This document shows positions 10,762 to 23,200 of a stretch of DNA of 64,000 bases, one piece after another; within the stretch, counting starts at the first letter, position 1, and every line of letters begins with the position of its first letter. The position numbers and the translations under genes were made by a program. The notes below the pieces were generated by a model. The model saw only the letters and a program-made list of their open reading frames with translations, had not been told where the DNA came from and ran no database searches. The DNA is taken from the NCBI GenBank assembly GCA_015039365.1, contig WION01000001.1:1364001-1428000 (forward strand). The letters are read 5' to 3'. Source of the DNA: Amanita rubescens. Taxonomy: Eukaryota > Basidiomycota > Agaricomycetes > Agaricales > Amanitaceae.

Positions 10762-12324
10762 ATGGCCGCCAACGTCCACTACCATCGATACCGTTCGCCG
10801 CCCCCAATCGCGCGCAGTATACGCTTTGCGCCCCTTCCAGATCCTCGACGTTCACCTTCTCTCCTAGACGACGCTCTCACTCCCACCTCTCCTGTATCCG
10901 ATGACGCGTCCAGTGGCAGCAGTTCCACTTCAATTCCTCGTCAGAAGCGTATATCTTATCCTGTCGAGCACTACCCTGTCGCTTCAGTACCTCCACATGT
11001 TACTCCTATCTCTCCTGAGTCAGACTACGTTAGTCTCGACACAGCACCAAGACCAACCTCGTCCAAAAGGTCATTCCTCAGCCCATTTTTCAAGAAATCC
11101 GTCATTACTGGCACGGCCTCGCCAGCCTCTTCCATGTCTCTGACCCCTACACCATCAATTGACACTTCACAAACCAAACAGTCCAGCCGTCGATTTCACG
11201 TATCTGCAGAAGATATTCTCACCCTGGGGACTATAAAACTTTTCCGCTCGGTCTCTCGTAATAATCGCTACACGGCAGATAACGATGCTCCCCATGAGTG
11301 GGAGCTGAGCCGCTGGACCAGTGTCAACAGCGCTCAAAGTGCGCCAGCATCCAGCTTAACCAATGGCTCGTTCCTCGGTTCCTCTCTTTCTCGTTCTCAG
11401 AGCACAAAACGTCCACTATCGTCATCCGGAACATTTAACGGCAACAAACAGCGCTCCGGAATGAACGGAGGTGTGTCATCAGCATCAAATACTAAGCACA
11501 CGTCACGCAAGGGTGTGAGGATGCTGAACGGACGTGTATACGGTGCTCCAAAATTAAAAAGTAACCCTTTCGACAATGTGCGTGACGAAGCAGATCCAGA
11601 GTTTGTTGAATGGGGATACGGTGGGATGGGAAGCGTCAGCGGAGGTCGCGCTGCGGGCATGAGTGGGACAAGATGGGAAAGATTACAAAGTGGACAAAGT
11701 CCAGATGAACCTTCATTGGACGACGGTGGTGGGATGGGATGGGTGAGGAAGCGGCGAGAAGCGAGAGAAAGAATAAAGGCGAAAGAAGAGGGAAAGAATG
11801 AAGCTCAGGCAGCCGATTCTTGCGACGCTTCTGCTCCGAAACCGGACCTTGAATCAAGCGCCACAGCACCAGTAGCGAATCCCGAGGAGAATGGTCCTAA
11901 ACCCCCGATACATCACCCCCGTCCATCGCCAAATATAACTCGGCCACCCTCTGTAGCCTCAACTGCCACACCTCGTTCGAACTACGTAATACCTTCGGAA
12001 GGAGAACACGTTCTACGTGCCGTTACTATCCCTGCCAAGTTCCAACAGCATCATCATCATAGGAGTCCATCCAAAAGCACTGTTGTGTTTGCTGGAGATG
12101 ACGAAGTGAAGCCTGATGATACCCCCAATGATCGCCGAACTGAATCTCAAAGCGAAGAGTCGGAATCGGAGGAAGAAAACGATGACGAGGAGGAGAGCGA
12201 CTCCAGCGGATTCGGACAGTCTAAGCGGATAACGGCCTTGAGTGCTGGTGTTGAAAAATACGCAAGGCACAAGGAAATCATCGAGCGCGATCAAATGACC
12301 GTAATGTTACCCGTCTCTGAATAA
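10762..12324 (+). CDS. conserved fungal hypothetical protein, Ser/Pro-rich
   Basis: One intronless open frame of 520 residues. The first 200 residues are Ser/Pro/Thr-rich and look disordered (PTSPVSDDASSGSSSTS). An ordered-looking patch follows (SAEDILTLGTIKLFRSVSRNNRY). A second conserved-looking patch is GVRMLNGRVYGAPKLKSNPF, followed by FVEWGYGGMGSVSGG. The last third has a basic, Arg/Lys/Glu-rich probable coiled coil (RKRREARERIKAKEEGKNE) and a strongly acidic SESEEENDDEEE run. No catalytic motif is seen. The function is unknown; a regulatory or scaffold role would be a guess. Confidence 0.8.
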   Translation: MAANVHYHRYRSPPPIARSIRFAPLPDPRRSPSLLDDALTPTSPVSDDASSGSSSTSIPRQKRISYPVEHYPVASVPPHVTPISPESDYVSLDTAPRPTSSKRSFLSPFFKKSVITGTASPASSMSLTPTPSIDTSQTKQSSRRFHVSAEDILTLGTIKLFRSVSRNNRYTADNDAPHEWELSRWTSVNSAQSAPASSLTNGSFLGSSLSRSQSTKRPLSSSGTFNGNKQRSGMNGGVSSASNTKHTSRKGVRMLNGRVYGAPKLKSNPFDNVRDEADPEFVEWGYGGMGSVSGGRAAGMSGTRWERLQSGQSPDEPSLDDGGGMGWVRKRREARERIKAKEEGKNEAQAADSCDASAPKPDLESSATAPVANPEENGPKPPIHHPRPSPNITRPPSVASTATPRSNYVIPSEGEHVLRAVTIPAKFQQHHHHRSPSKSTVVFAGDDEVKPDDTPNDRRTESQSEESESEEENDDEEESDSSGFGQSKRITALSAGVEKYARHKEIIERDQMTVMLPVSE

Positions 12325-12637
12325 TACTAATGAGCAATGAGCGTTTGAGCGCTCCATGTGCAACCTTTTTTTATTATCTTTTTTTTTAAATCTATTCTGC
12401 GGTACATTATGGTGTGTATATTAGGTTTTGGTAGGGACAATTACGCGAAACAGGTGACATCGCAGCGATGCTGACGTAGACGCGTGAATTCGTCATGTTC
12501 CTTCGTCCATTGATAAGCCGGCAGCCTCTGACTTCCAACTTTATAACTTCCCCATCTCGCCGCCTTCTCCAAGTCCGTCCTCTTCCTCACACGAATATAT
12601 TTGCTGATATAACTTTCAGATTACAAGATTCCTCTCC
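12325..12637. other. intergenic region, promoter of glutathione reductase
   Basis: This stretch has a T-rich block just after the upstream stop (probable 3' UTR) and pyrimidine-rich tracts (CTTCCCCATCTCGCCGCC) before the glutathione reductase ATG, as is common in basidiomycete promoters. No other gene is seen. Confidence 0.4.
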
Positions 12638-14410
12638 ATGCCTCCAATTTACGATAAACCTACAGCTGACAGATACGACTACGTCGTCCTTGGTGGAGGA
12701 AGTGGTGGTTCTGCGTCATCCGTGTGTTCATCTCATCCACGCAATCACTATTTGCCTGATGTCTTTCAAAGCGTCGTGCAGCCCTCTATGGCAAAAAGGT
12801 TGCCGTGGTTGAGAAGGACCCCTACTTGGGCGGGACGTGTGTGAACGTCGGTGCGTGCATACACCACATCTCCATGGTCTCACATACTGAGAGACACCCT
12901 TACAGGATGTGTCCCCAAAAAGGTCGCGAAAACAGCACGCATACATCCACTGGCACTGACCTGCCATTTGTAGATCATGTGGCACGCCGCCGACCTGAAG
13001 GACAAGCTCGCGTACCATGCCCCCGGGTACCATTTCTCAGGTGCTGATAACCATAAATTTGATTGGGCATCGTTTAAGCCTCAGCGCGATGCATATATCA
13101 AGAAACTGAACGACATCTATGCCAATAACTTTGCTAAGGAAGGCGTAGAATACCACCACGGATTCGGCCGTCTCAGGTCTCCCAATACCGTAGAGGTCAC
13201 ACGCCCAGATGGCAAAGGCACTTATGAACTTCATGCTGATCACATTTGCGTCACCGTTGGCGGTCACCCTTTCGTTCCTTCAGACGACGAGATTCCTGGC
13301 GCATCCCTTGGTATAGACTCTGACGGGTTTTTCGGGCTTGAAGAGCAACCGCGTCGCGTTGCCGTGGTCGGAGCAGGTTACATCGCTATCGAGCTTGCGG
13401 GCGTTTTCAATGCTCTGGGCACAGAAACACATCTCATCACCCGTGGAGAGACTGTCCTTAGAACATTTGATCACACAGTGCAGGAGACACTCACTCCTTG
13501 GATGGAGAAGACGGGTGTTAAAATCCACAAGACGAGCAAAGTTGTCAAAGTAGAAGGACAAAAAGGACAAACGTTAACTGTTTTTACGGATCGGGGAGAG
13601 AAGATCGAAGTGGATACGCTTCTGTGGGCTATAGGACGTAAAGCTAATACGCATAGTATTGGGCTCGAGGAGGCTGGCGTTAAGCTGGACGAAAACGGGT
13701 ACATCCTCGTCGACGAGTATCAAAATACTAATGTCAAAGGCATCTACGCTATCGGTGATGCTCAAGGCAAGGCTCAGTTGACTCCCGTCGCGATTGCCGC
13801 GGGTCGTCGCCTGTCCAACAGACTATTTGGTCCAGAAAATTTCCACGATGACAAATTAGACTATGAGAACATCCCCACGGTTGTATTCTCGTGCGTGTCC
13901 GATCTTTCGCTTATTAGTTTATATTGAAATGCAACAGTCATCCTCCTATCGGTACCGTGGGTTTGACAGAACGAGAGGCACGTGCCAAGTACGGGGACAC
14001 CATTAAGATCTGTAGGTATCGTTACAAAGATTGAATTGACAATGCTTGATGTTTGTTAGATAAATCATCTTTCCGATCGCTTTACTTCTCCATGGTTCCC
14101 GAGGAACACAAGGAACCCACTGTGTACAAACTCATCTGCCAAGGTTCAGACGAACGTGTGGTCGGCGTGCACTTGATCGGAATGGGGAGCGACGAAGCGA
14201 TGCAAGGCTTCGGAGTCGCCGTAAAGATGGGTGGTACGCATTAACCAATGGTTTCATCATACCGTTCTCATTTACGACACCAGCTCGAAAGCGTGACCTA
14301 GATGAAACTGTGGCTATTCATCCTACGTCAGCGGAAGGTGCCGATTTCATCTTTTTCAGTATATCAAGCATTACTGATATGTATCGGCAGAACTTGTTAC
14401 ACTTCGCTAG
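12638..14410 (+). CDS. GLR1: glutathione reductase
   Basis: Eight exons encode about 475 residues of NADPH-dependent glutathione reductase, a flavoprotein disulfide reductase that keeps glutathione reduced. The FAD fold opens YDYVVLGGGSGGSASSRRAA. The redox pair is in GTCVNVGCVPKK, split over three exons with a 17-base exon at 12906-12922. The NADPH fold is AVVGAGYIAIELAG, followed by the FAD-binding IYAIGDA. The dimer-interface end HPTSAEELVTLR carries the His that activates the thiol. Exons: 12638-12721, 12772-12850, 12906-12922, 12974-13890, 13938-14011, 14060-14233, 14284-14337, 14391-14410. No mitochondrial presequence is obvious. Confidence 0.95.
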
Positions 14411-14606
14411 CCCCACATTGATGACATTGTATCATAGAAGCAAGGGAAACGATAATATAGACAGTGATGATAAAGCGGTACTAAACCTAGACAACGGCTC
14501 ACGATAATAACAATCCAGCCATCATGCATCAACAAAGACTCAATCGGACACGTCCAAGTGGGTACTGAATGGGGTCAAATTTTGGGCGTAATACGCCTAC
14601 TGCATT

Positions 14607-17206
14607 TTAATAAGCTACCTGCGCAACCAATCCGTCCAACACACGATCGTAACACCTGTGCTTGCTAATTTCATATGCGAAACTGGACGCGAAATCTGTG
14701 GATCCTGGCGCAATTTGAAGGACGTCGGTCGCGACTGAGGTTACGTTATAGACTCCCGTTGTTACGACTCCATAATGGCTGATGACTTCGTCACTCTCCA
14801 ACCCCTGCAATTTTACTAACGGCAGTGCAAGAGCGTGCTTTACGACATTAATACCTAGCGAGGGATTTAAGTTAGCGATCGAGATAGATGCGAAACGCTA
14901 ACCTTCAGCTATCGCTCCGATAACCTTGCAATGTCCAAATGCTTCACGAATCCAGTGGATTGCTCTGCCATTCTCAATCAATTGTTTTGCGTGTTCCTCT
15001 CCTGAGGGAATAAGAATAGCGTCGAACATTGTGGAACGTTGCCCTTCAAAATGATGGTCCGCGATGAGCCCTGTTCCAGCGCCGGCGACTTCGCTTGCAC
15101 CAAAGATTGTGTTTCGGTAAGGTCCAATAAGGTAGCTGACTGCCTTCGCGCTGGAAAGCATGGCTCGGATGGCCAAGGTCTCGGTCATACTGAACCCATC
15201 TTCTACTAATATGGCGACCCTACGTGTGGCTATCGTGGGTGTCTTCGGGGCATAATACATCTGAGACAAGGTTGGCGTGCTTTTACCGTGGAATTCGCGA
15301 TCAGCTGTTTCTGAAATCACGCCGTTGACTTTGAAAGCAACGGCGTTGGCCATTTCCAAGCTGATCTTATTTAAAACTTTGCTATAAGTCTCGTAGACCT
15401 GTTTATCATCACAATGGCTGAGCTCGAATGAGATGGCCGATTTCAAATGCTCTTTCTCGTACAGAGCGAGCGAATTATAGAATAGCTCGGCTTGACTGAA
15501 ATGTTCCTGGAACTTTGCGCCTCGGATGCGCTGTTTCATCCCCGTCACCTTTTGTTGAAATCTATATTTTCATTACCATGAGAAGCGTCCTTCGTATCTC
15601 GAAAGAATCTCACTCGAAATAAGCGCCTTCGGCAACGGATGCAGGGCGACCAACGTTGAGGCGGTTCGGCCAATAGTTAACACTTCCCGATACTATGCGT
15701 TGTTGCCGTTTTCCATCCCTCTGATGGTTTAGAACAGGGCAAATGGGACGATTGATGGGAATCTGTCATCGCGGGTAATTTAGCACGACTGGCATACAAA
15801 CTAACTTGAGCCACATGACCTGTTCCCAATTCACTCCAAGACGACTGAGCTGTGTGTCAAAGTAGGAGAAATTTCTGCCTTGGAGAAGAGGGTCATCGCT
15901 AAAGCCAATCCCAGGGACGACGTGACTAGTGCAGAAAGCCGCCTGCTCTACTTCGGCAAAGAACTCATCGACTGAGCGGTTGAGAACTAATTCACCGATA
16001 GACTGCAAAGGGACCAACTCCTCTGGCCAGATTTTGGTCGCATCAAGGATGTCAAAGTCGAAATCGTGTTCGCGACTTTCTTCTAAAACCTGGATAGCGA
16101 ATGTCCATTTTGGATACGAGCCATTTCGAATCGCTTCATTCAGATCCTTCCTGTGGAAATCTAGCGCTTATGATTCAGCTCATGTAAATCGCCTTCTACA
16201 GCAACAAACCTGGATCCTGCCCGGACAATTTAAGAGCTTCATCCCAAACGAGACTATGGACCCCCAATTCTGGGATCAGATGGAATTTGACGAAGTATCG
16301 CTCGCCCTTGCCATTGAGAAGAGTAAAAGTATTAACACCAAAGCCTTGCATCATGCGAAAAGACCGCGGAATCCCTGTAATCAATTTCTTAAATACCAAT
16401 ATGCGTTTAAGATTAGAACGGTCACACCTCGGTCGGACATCACCCACATCACCATATGAGCAGCTGGTATGCGACGTAAGTAAGTAAGTAATGTTGTAGT
16501 TGTCATATATGCAACGTACTCTCGGTCTGGAGGCCAGCGAAATCCCAGAAGTTGTTGTGAGCGCTTTGTCCTTGCGGTATTTCATTATGAGGCTCAGGTT
16601 TGACTGCATGAATGACGTCAGGGAACTTGATGGCGTCTTGGATAAAAAAGACTGGAATATTGTTGCCAACGAGGTCCCATATGCCTTCTTGGGTGTAGAA
16701 CTTGATGGCGAATCCTCGCACATCTCTCACAGTATCCTACAGCAATAGGTTAGACTCTTGATGGATGAACAAATCTGGCGCTAACAGCGCTGCCACGGGA
16801 ACCCTGCACTGTACTAAAGCGGACAAAAACTGGAGTGGTCCTTGACGGATCGGACAAAACTGGAGCAAGCGTGTATTTGGAGGCTCGGTCGTCAAAGACC
16901 TTGAAGTAACCATGAGCACCGACTCCTCGAGCGTGGACGACGCGCTCTGGAATTCGTTCGTGATCGAAACGCTGGATTTTCTCCCGAGCGATCTGATCTT
17001 CAAGCAAAGAGGGACCGCCGTACTTTCCGTCAGACACTTTAAGCCTTTTGATATCATCTTCAGGATCAGGGATGCATGCCCATCGCTGCTACGCACCAAT
17101 TGTCCGTGTCTCTGACTTTGACCCCGTGATCCGTCGTCATGATTGAACCTGCCTTACCTTCGACGGTATCACGCTTCAAATCTGTAATTTTGTCTGTTTC
17201 GGTCAT
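14607..17206 (-). CDS. large-subunit catalase with C-terminal DJ-1/PfpI-like domain
   Basis: A multi-exon gene for a clade-2 (large) heme catalase of about 740 residues, dismutating H2O2. The catalytic His is in [14 protein letters not shown] and the distal Asn region is [16 protein letters not shown]. The signature [15 protein letters not shown] contains the proximal Tyr. The C-terminal 180 residues form the flavodoxin-like DJ-1/GATase-like domain ([18 protein letters not shown] to the final LVAQVAY). All junctions resolve as GT-AG without frameshifts. The ATG at 17206 gives [14 protein letters not shown]; a longer N-terminus on an upstream exon cannot be excluded. It faces glutathione reductase tail-to-tail, 196 bases apart: two antioxidant genes side by side. 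Confidence 0.93.
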
Positions 17207-17315
17207 GGTGCCCAGTGCGTCCTTGATGATTTCTTTCTGGATGTCTTATGAACGCCTACGAACGCGGCATGTATTTAAACGAGAACAGCGAGTACGTCAT
17301 ACCCGTCATCGCGCG

Positions 17316-18894
17316 TCACGGTGACGTCGGTGCAAAAAAATCCATCTTTAATACGAGAAGAAAAATCTACAATCAAATCTCTTGGTCTAGAGCGAGACAC
17401 TGCTGCCGTTTGTAGTCTCTCTCGGTACAGCTGCGTGTCACTTACCCTGTATTCAATAAATGCCGGCGGTTCCTCGTCTTGACCCAGCTTTATCTTGGGC
17501 GATGGCATCAGGAACTGGAGACTGAGCAACCCTTCTTCGTCAATCCGCAACGACGTTTTTGTAGAACCTTGTAGTGCCCGAAGCGTTCGATTGATGAGAG
17601 TAAAGCGATAACTGTCTCAGAACCATTTTTCTGGATCCCATCACACCTCTGTCGTTGAACTATCGCACCTGAACTCCAAAGGCTTTACGCATTCGAAAGT
17701 TTCTAGAACGTCTTTATCGTTTGGGTAATCCATCTGCTTCTTGTACAGATAGAATGATGATAGGCTTCAACCACATTACCTGAGTGGTACCAAAAGACCC
17801 TTCTGCCTGAATGCGTAAGATAGGCTTCTCCAGTGACCTGCGTCTCCCGATCCCGGACGATGCTTCTGCAGGTGGGTTGCTTACGAAAGTGATCTTTTCA
17901 GAAGATGGATCAATTTCCATTAAAGCGTCACGAAGCCAGGAGGACTAAGTATACGGTATAAGGATAAGAAGTGGATGGAGGATGGGGCTCACCTTGAGAA
18001 TACATTTGAGTGATCTTCGGTGGATCAGAGAAGGCAGGATGTACTAATAGGAGAGGAGTAACGCACAGTCGAGAGTTGTCGAACTCCAGCTCTAACATGG
18101 GCTCAGGCTCGAAGGTGGTGATTTCGCACGTAGTCGTTGGACCTGATGCATCCTCAGCACTACCACCGGTTCAAAATTGGGACGACTGCAGATAATTCCG
18201 CTTACAGTATAAGCGTCAGCGGATAGCCAGGCCCGGAATATGAAAGCCTCATGCTCGTTCGCTTTTCCGAACCGCCACCAAAGTAGGATTCGATACCTCG
18301 TGCAGGACGGGCATCGTTTTTTCTCCGCTTGTTCTGGTTGTCTGCGCCTTCTTCGTCTTCGTCTTCATCTTCTGTCACTTTCCACTTCTTGTAAGAGCCG
18401 CCTGAGGAGGAAGATATCCCAGCAGACCCAAAAATATTGAGACAATCAATGACGGTATTCAAAGGGATCTCAAATGCCATATTGTCTGTCTCGGTCGTCT
18501 GAGAGCTTTCCGTCATTCCCCTGCTCCGGGTATGGAACGAGTATTCGTCAAATAGTGTAGCAAAGATAAACGCGGTTCCTATGCTGGTTCTCACTTGGCG
18601 GCATGTTCAGGACCTCATGACGTACCAAGCAATGTACGCGACTCTTCGACCGTGATAGTAATACCTGTGCTTGTCGCTGTGATCGTTGCCCGCTACTGAG
18701 TGTATGTGCAACGAGGTCAACACGGCGAAAGCATGTGGCTTACATTGGAAAAATTAACTCCTCGCAAAAGGGCGGTAAGGTGTCTGACATCGTGCACCGA
18801 GGCTTTAAGAACCTGCCAGTAATTAGAGCTACGTCGAGTCGATCGTTGCGGGCATCGCACGTACTGGCCTTGAATCGTCGGATTCTTGTGACAT
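17316..18894 (-). CDS. RAD1: Rad1 subunit of the 9-1-1 DNA-damage checkpoint clamp
   Basis: Rad1 (Ustilago Rec1, yeast Rad17) forms the PCNA-like Rad9-Rad1-Hus1 ring loaded at damaged DNA. The ATG at 18894 gives MSQESDDSRP. A spliced exon then gives VLKASVHDVRHLTALLRGVNFSN, followed by ITVEESRTLLGTAFIFATLFDEYSF. An acidic insert EDEDEDEEG comes next, then RLSYSGPGYPL, KITFVSNPPAEA, LRIQAEGSFGTTQMDYPNDKDVLE and INRTLRALQGSTKTSLRIDEEGLLSLQFLMPSP. The last exon after FIEYR is uncertain, so the stop position is approximate. It lies about 110 bases upstream of the catalase ATG on the same strand. Confidence 0.88.
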
Positions 18895-19028
18895 GTGTAA
18901 ATGAAGTGTTACGTATCACTTTCGATAAATTGGACACACGAGACGGTCACTGATTTCGATTAGCATTAAAGAAAGATTCTACGTCATCTATTAAGCTAAT
19001 GCACTACTTAATTGCTACCGCGCCACTG

Positions 19029-20123
19029 TCATAGTAGGCCTTGGAAATAATCCTTGCTGGTTTTTGTGACAGTTGGGAAATTGTTCGTTTTGGCAGGGAG
19101 ATAATCAGCGATGACAGAATCGAAGTCTGCTACACTCGGAACTAACGAATCTCATTACTTTCGAGTACATTGTGGAGGTTGCAACTACTCACCTGTCGAG
19201 ACCGTCCTGGATTTTAATGATGATTGGAGCATGCTGGAGACGATGATTTGACGTAAAGAAAGCCCGTCTAATGGCTAATGGACGAGGTGTTAGTTGCGTA
19301 TCCGTTGTATTAATGTGTTCCCACCTTCGGTTCCTCTTTCACCGCCTGCTGAGGGGTCGCGCTTTCAACGGCAGCCGATGGCTTAAATGTGCCGGTAGGT
19401 CCGGAGGCCTTTCCCAAATATGCAAGAACATCGCCTTTGGTGAGCATACCACGGATACCGGTACCTTTTATTGCATCTGGCTTGCTGATATTATGCTCGA
19501 CCAGTAATCGGTGGACTGAAGGAAACAAGGGTCGTGAATGCGTAGGTTGCACATGAGAAACCGGCCCGGGCGGTGAAGCCGGCTGCTGAGTCGCCGCAGG
19601 TGGCGTAGAAGCTTGAGGTGCAGGTGTCGTATCTTCAGGTGCTTCCAAGTTGGTAATATTGTCTCCTTCCTCAGCAAGAAGAGCAATTGTCTTGCCAACC
19701 GGCACGTTTTTACTGCCCGCAGGTATCTGCAGGGAATGACGCGACTGGGAAGCTACACAAAAAATAATCTCACCAGAATCTTACCCAAGATACCGTCGTC
19801 CTGAGCTTCTACATCTATGGTTGCTTTGTCTGTTTCCTACTGCGGGATGAGGAAAATGAACTACGAGAATTATGAATGGCCACACGATTTCGAGCAGCAC
19901 GTCACCGGCTGTAAAAGTATCGCCCTCATTTATCTTCCACGATGCGATACCACCCTCGGACATGGTGGGCGACATTGCAGGCATGCGGAAGGACGAGATA
20001 GCATGCCTGAGGGATGATGAATGGAGCTCTAAATTGGATTCGTAAGCATAGGTACATATAAAATAGAATACGGATACTTCTGGAGGCAAACACGGAGGCC
20101 TGTAGCGGCCTTTGAAGCAGCAT
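19029..20123 (-). CDS. PDX1: pyruvate dehydrogenase complex protein X (E3-binding protein)
   Basis: A six-exon mitochondrial gene. After a basic, Arg/Ser-rich presequence comes a lipoyl domain (FRMPAMSPTMSEGGIASWKI). The lipoylated Lys is in EIETDKATID and the domain continues VEAQDDGILGKI. An Ala/Pro-rich linker follows, then a peripheral-subunit-binding domain (PSVHRLLVEHNISKPDAIKGTG). A short C-terminal exon set gives PLDGLSLRQIIVSSMLQSSLKSR and ends DYFQGLL with TGA at 19031-19029. There is no acetyltransferase domain, so this is protein X rather than E2. The in-frame ATG at 20123 is preferred over one near 20228, which would leave only about 14 bases to the divergent SCAP gene. Confidence 0.85.
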
Positions 20124-20242
20124 CGGCAGAGAACGTCGAGCCAACGGGACACGTGACTTGAGACTTTGAAGAACGAAACGAGCGGGAACAAATGAACGTG
20201 AATCGTATTTATTAACTTCCCCAAGCACCCAGCTTCTCTCTA

Positions 20243-23200
20243 ATGCGTTACCTGCTTCATCACTTGCGCTCTTTTGGTTACAAATGCTTTCTTCGCTTCG
20301 GCCTGTACGTCTTTCTACTTTATTTCCTTATTCCTTAACCGACCAACCTCCAGTCATTGCGCAACGCATCAAATTCGCGTCATACTCATCTCCTGCGTCG
20401 TCATAACTTCTTTGTTTTATCCCGCTCTTGCCATCTATTCCTCCTCCCAACCTCTCTCCTTGTCTCTCTTCGACGCTTTTGCCGCAAGAAATGTCGCTTC
20501 CGACTTCCATGTTTATAACGACATCTCTAATCTGTGGTCTGGTCACGATCACCTCAAATTACATGAAGACGCCGTGTCCAGGGTCAAATGTAGTGCTGGA
20601 CGTACACTCCGCGTCGAACAGCTCTTCATCCAAAGTCCTAGCATGGACGACGCCGGTGCTGCAAACCACCATCTTCTGCGTTTTGCATTATCTCTGGAGA
20701 GGCGGTTGAACAGCGATTTGCCTGCAGGCGATCATCCCTGCTTAAAACGAACTGATGGCCAATGTTTCGTCATTTCTCCATTGCTGTTTTGGGATCATAA
20801 CGAAGATTCTCTCCTTGCCGACACGGATGTCCTTAACACGCTTAACAATCTGAAAAATGTTATGGTAGACGGAATTACAATAACACCTCAAATGGTTCTG
20901 GCAGGGCGAACTTCGCATGAACATCGCGTCGCTGCGTCTACCTTCGACTCTGCTGCATTTTTGGTTATGACGTATTTCTTCCCTGAATCAGACTGTCTGA
21001 GCACATCTGAACATGCTTCTTGGAAACAATCTGTGCACAGCGCCGTCTCTCATGATGCGCAGATAACTTTCCACCCTCAAGGACCGGCTTTGATTGCTCT
21101 TGAAGTATGTATCACCAATCATTGTGTGTTGCGATTTTATCAATCATACTACAGTTTGATCCAGGTCGTTCACGAAGCAAGGATGGATCTGGCCTGGCTG
21201 CGTTTGTCAACTTAGCCTATCTTTGTTTCTTCGTCTACGTCGCATGGTCCGTTCGCCGAATGGATGCGGTCCACTCGCGTTTGGGCGTTACTTTTACGGC
21301 GCTCGTTGAAATCACCGTCAGTACGATCACTAGTTTAAGCGTCTGTGCTCTCGTCGGTTTCAAGATAACGATGGTCCCTTGGTACTTCTTTCCCATTACA
21401 AATCAGCTGTTAATTGATCGCTGAATAGTTCGAGATAGGGAACTCTTACCTATAGTAATTATTTTCGTCGGCGCTGAAAATATGTTTAATTTGGTATGTT
21501 TGGGTGTTAATCTTGATACTGATCTACTCACCATCTACTTTACAGGTTGATGCCGTGGGTAAAACATCAGTAACGCTTCCCGTGAAGCAGCGCATTGCAG
21601 AAGGTCTAGGCCGTGCAGGAACTTCCAATACCTTGAAGGTTCTTTCATATATTATCATCCTTGGTCTTATGGCATCCATTTCTCTCGGTGCCGTCCGTCA
21701 ATTTTGCGTTGTCGCAATCGTCATACTTATTGCGCACTGGTTTCTCGCGCACACATTTTTCATGGCTGTTCTGTCCATAGATATTCAACGGCTGGAAGTA
21801 AGATTGGCAGACATTTTCGCTATTGGGCTTATCTGATTTCTTTCAAAGCTAGAAGAGCTTCTCCGACATGACCCCACTGTAGTTCCAAATGCCTCTCGAA
21901 AACCGGATGTAACCGAAAATTTCCCCACAACCCGATGGCGTCGATTTGTTAAATCAATCAAAGTCTTGTTGGAAGGACGGGCAGCTACAAATATAAGTTT
22001 GCTTATGGTGAGTTTGCCTATTTTTTATCCACTTAATGTGTTCCAATGTTTCAATAGCTTTTAGCCATTGCTTCCGCGCTCTATTATATGACCTACTTCT
22101 CATCTTTAAACACTTATGACTCAAGACTACACAATACAACCAACGTCATCCCGCAGGAGGCTACCGCGATATCGTCAGACGCTTTGCATTATTCCACTGC
22201 TGGGCATATCTGGACGAAGATAAACCCAAGTCAATACCCCTTATTGCATCTTCGAATTGAAGAGCCAACTTTGATCATACCCCTACCCAATTCTGATCCT
22301 GGACGGATACATGATACTAATTCTATGCGTCTGCACATCTATATGCGTACTTTTAGACTTTCTTTCTGGTTGCTGAAAATTATGGTTCTACCTATCGCGG
22401 GCACGACAGGCATGTTGTACTTCTTGCTTCTCTATCTGCTCAAGGATGCCGAACTTCTCGAGGCTCAGCGACACCGCGAAGGTCCAGATAGTCTTGATGT
22501 CGATACAGATGCTAATGCATTTGAAGGCCAAATATCATTTTCGACCCTTCCCCGTGCTACCACCAGCGACGTTGAACTTATCGCATCAAGCAACGACGGG
22601 GAGACCGTCGTTTCCGTTGGCCTTAACAATGAATTAATGGTTTATCAAACAAACCTGTCTACTGTCATTAAAGTCGATGTCGAGGAGGTGTTCGTTGCAT
22701 CAGGATCATCGCTTGCCCGAACTATTATCTCCTCTGTTGCTGTCGAAGAGAATGGAGAGTTCTTTGCTGTGGGGACGAGGGCTGGGACTGTCATTGTCTG
22801 GATGTTTGACAATCAAACCGTTCGATTCCTTCATTCTCTAAACTCAGGTCAGGTATCAGCAGGGATTGCAGACCTACGGTTCCTACGCTCTCCATCAGTT
22901 GTGCGGGAAAAGCACCGTTCGTCCGAGGTGGATCTACCTTCACTCCTCAGCCAAAATTGTGGCACTATTGTAGCTTCACTTGAAAATGGCTCGGTCGTCA
23001 AATGGATCTTGGAGGGGAGATTCTCTCCATCGTTCCTTACACCCGTTCATACAGCACCAATATCAAGGGCACTGATGTCTGAGATGGCGCCAGATGATGT
23101 TCTATTTGCCGCTTTCATTTTCAGCGACGGCTATATAGAACTGATAGAGGCTCGAAAAAATGAGCCACTTGTTGGACTAGATTGCTGTTTGCCAGTTGGC

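Noticed and set aside
18740..18800. Frameshift in RAD1 after GVNF
   Set aside because: Recounting the T run shows GTTAATTTTTCCAAT, which splices in phase 0 to the next exon; the frame is intact.
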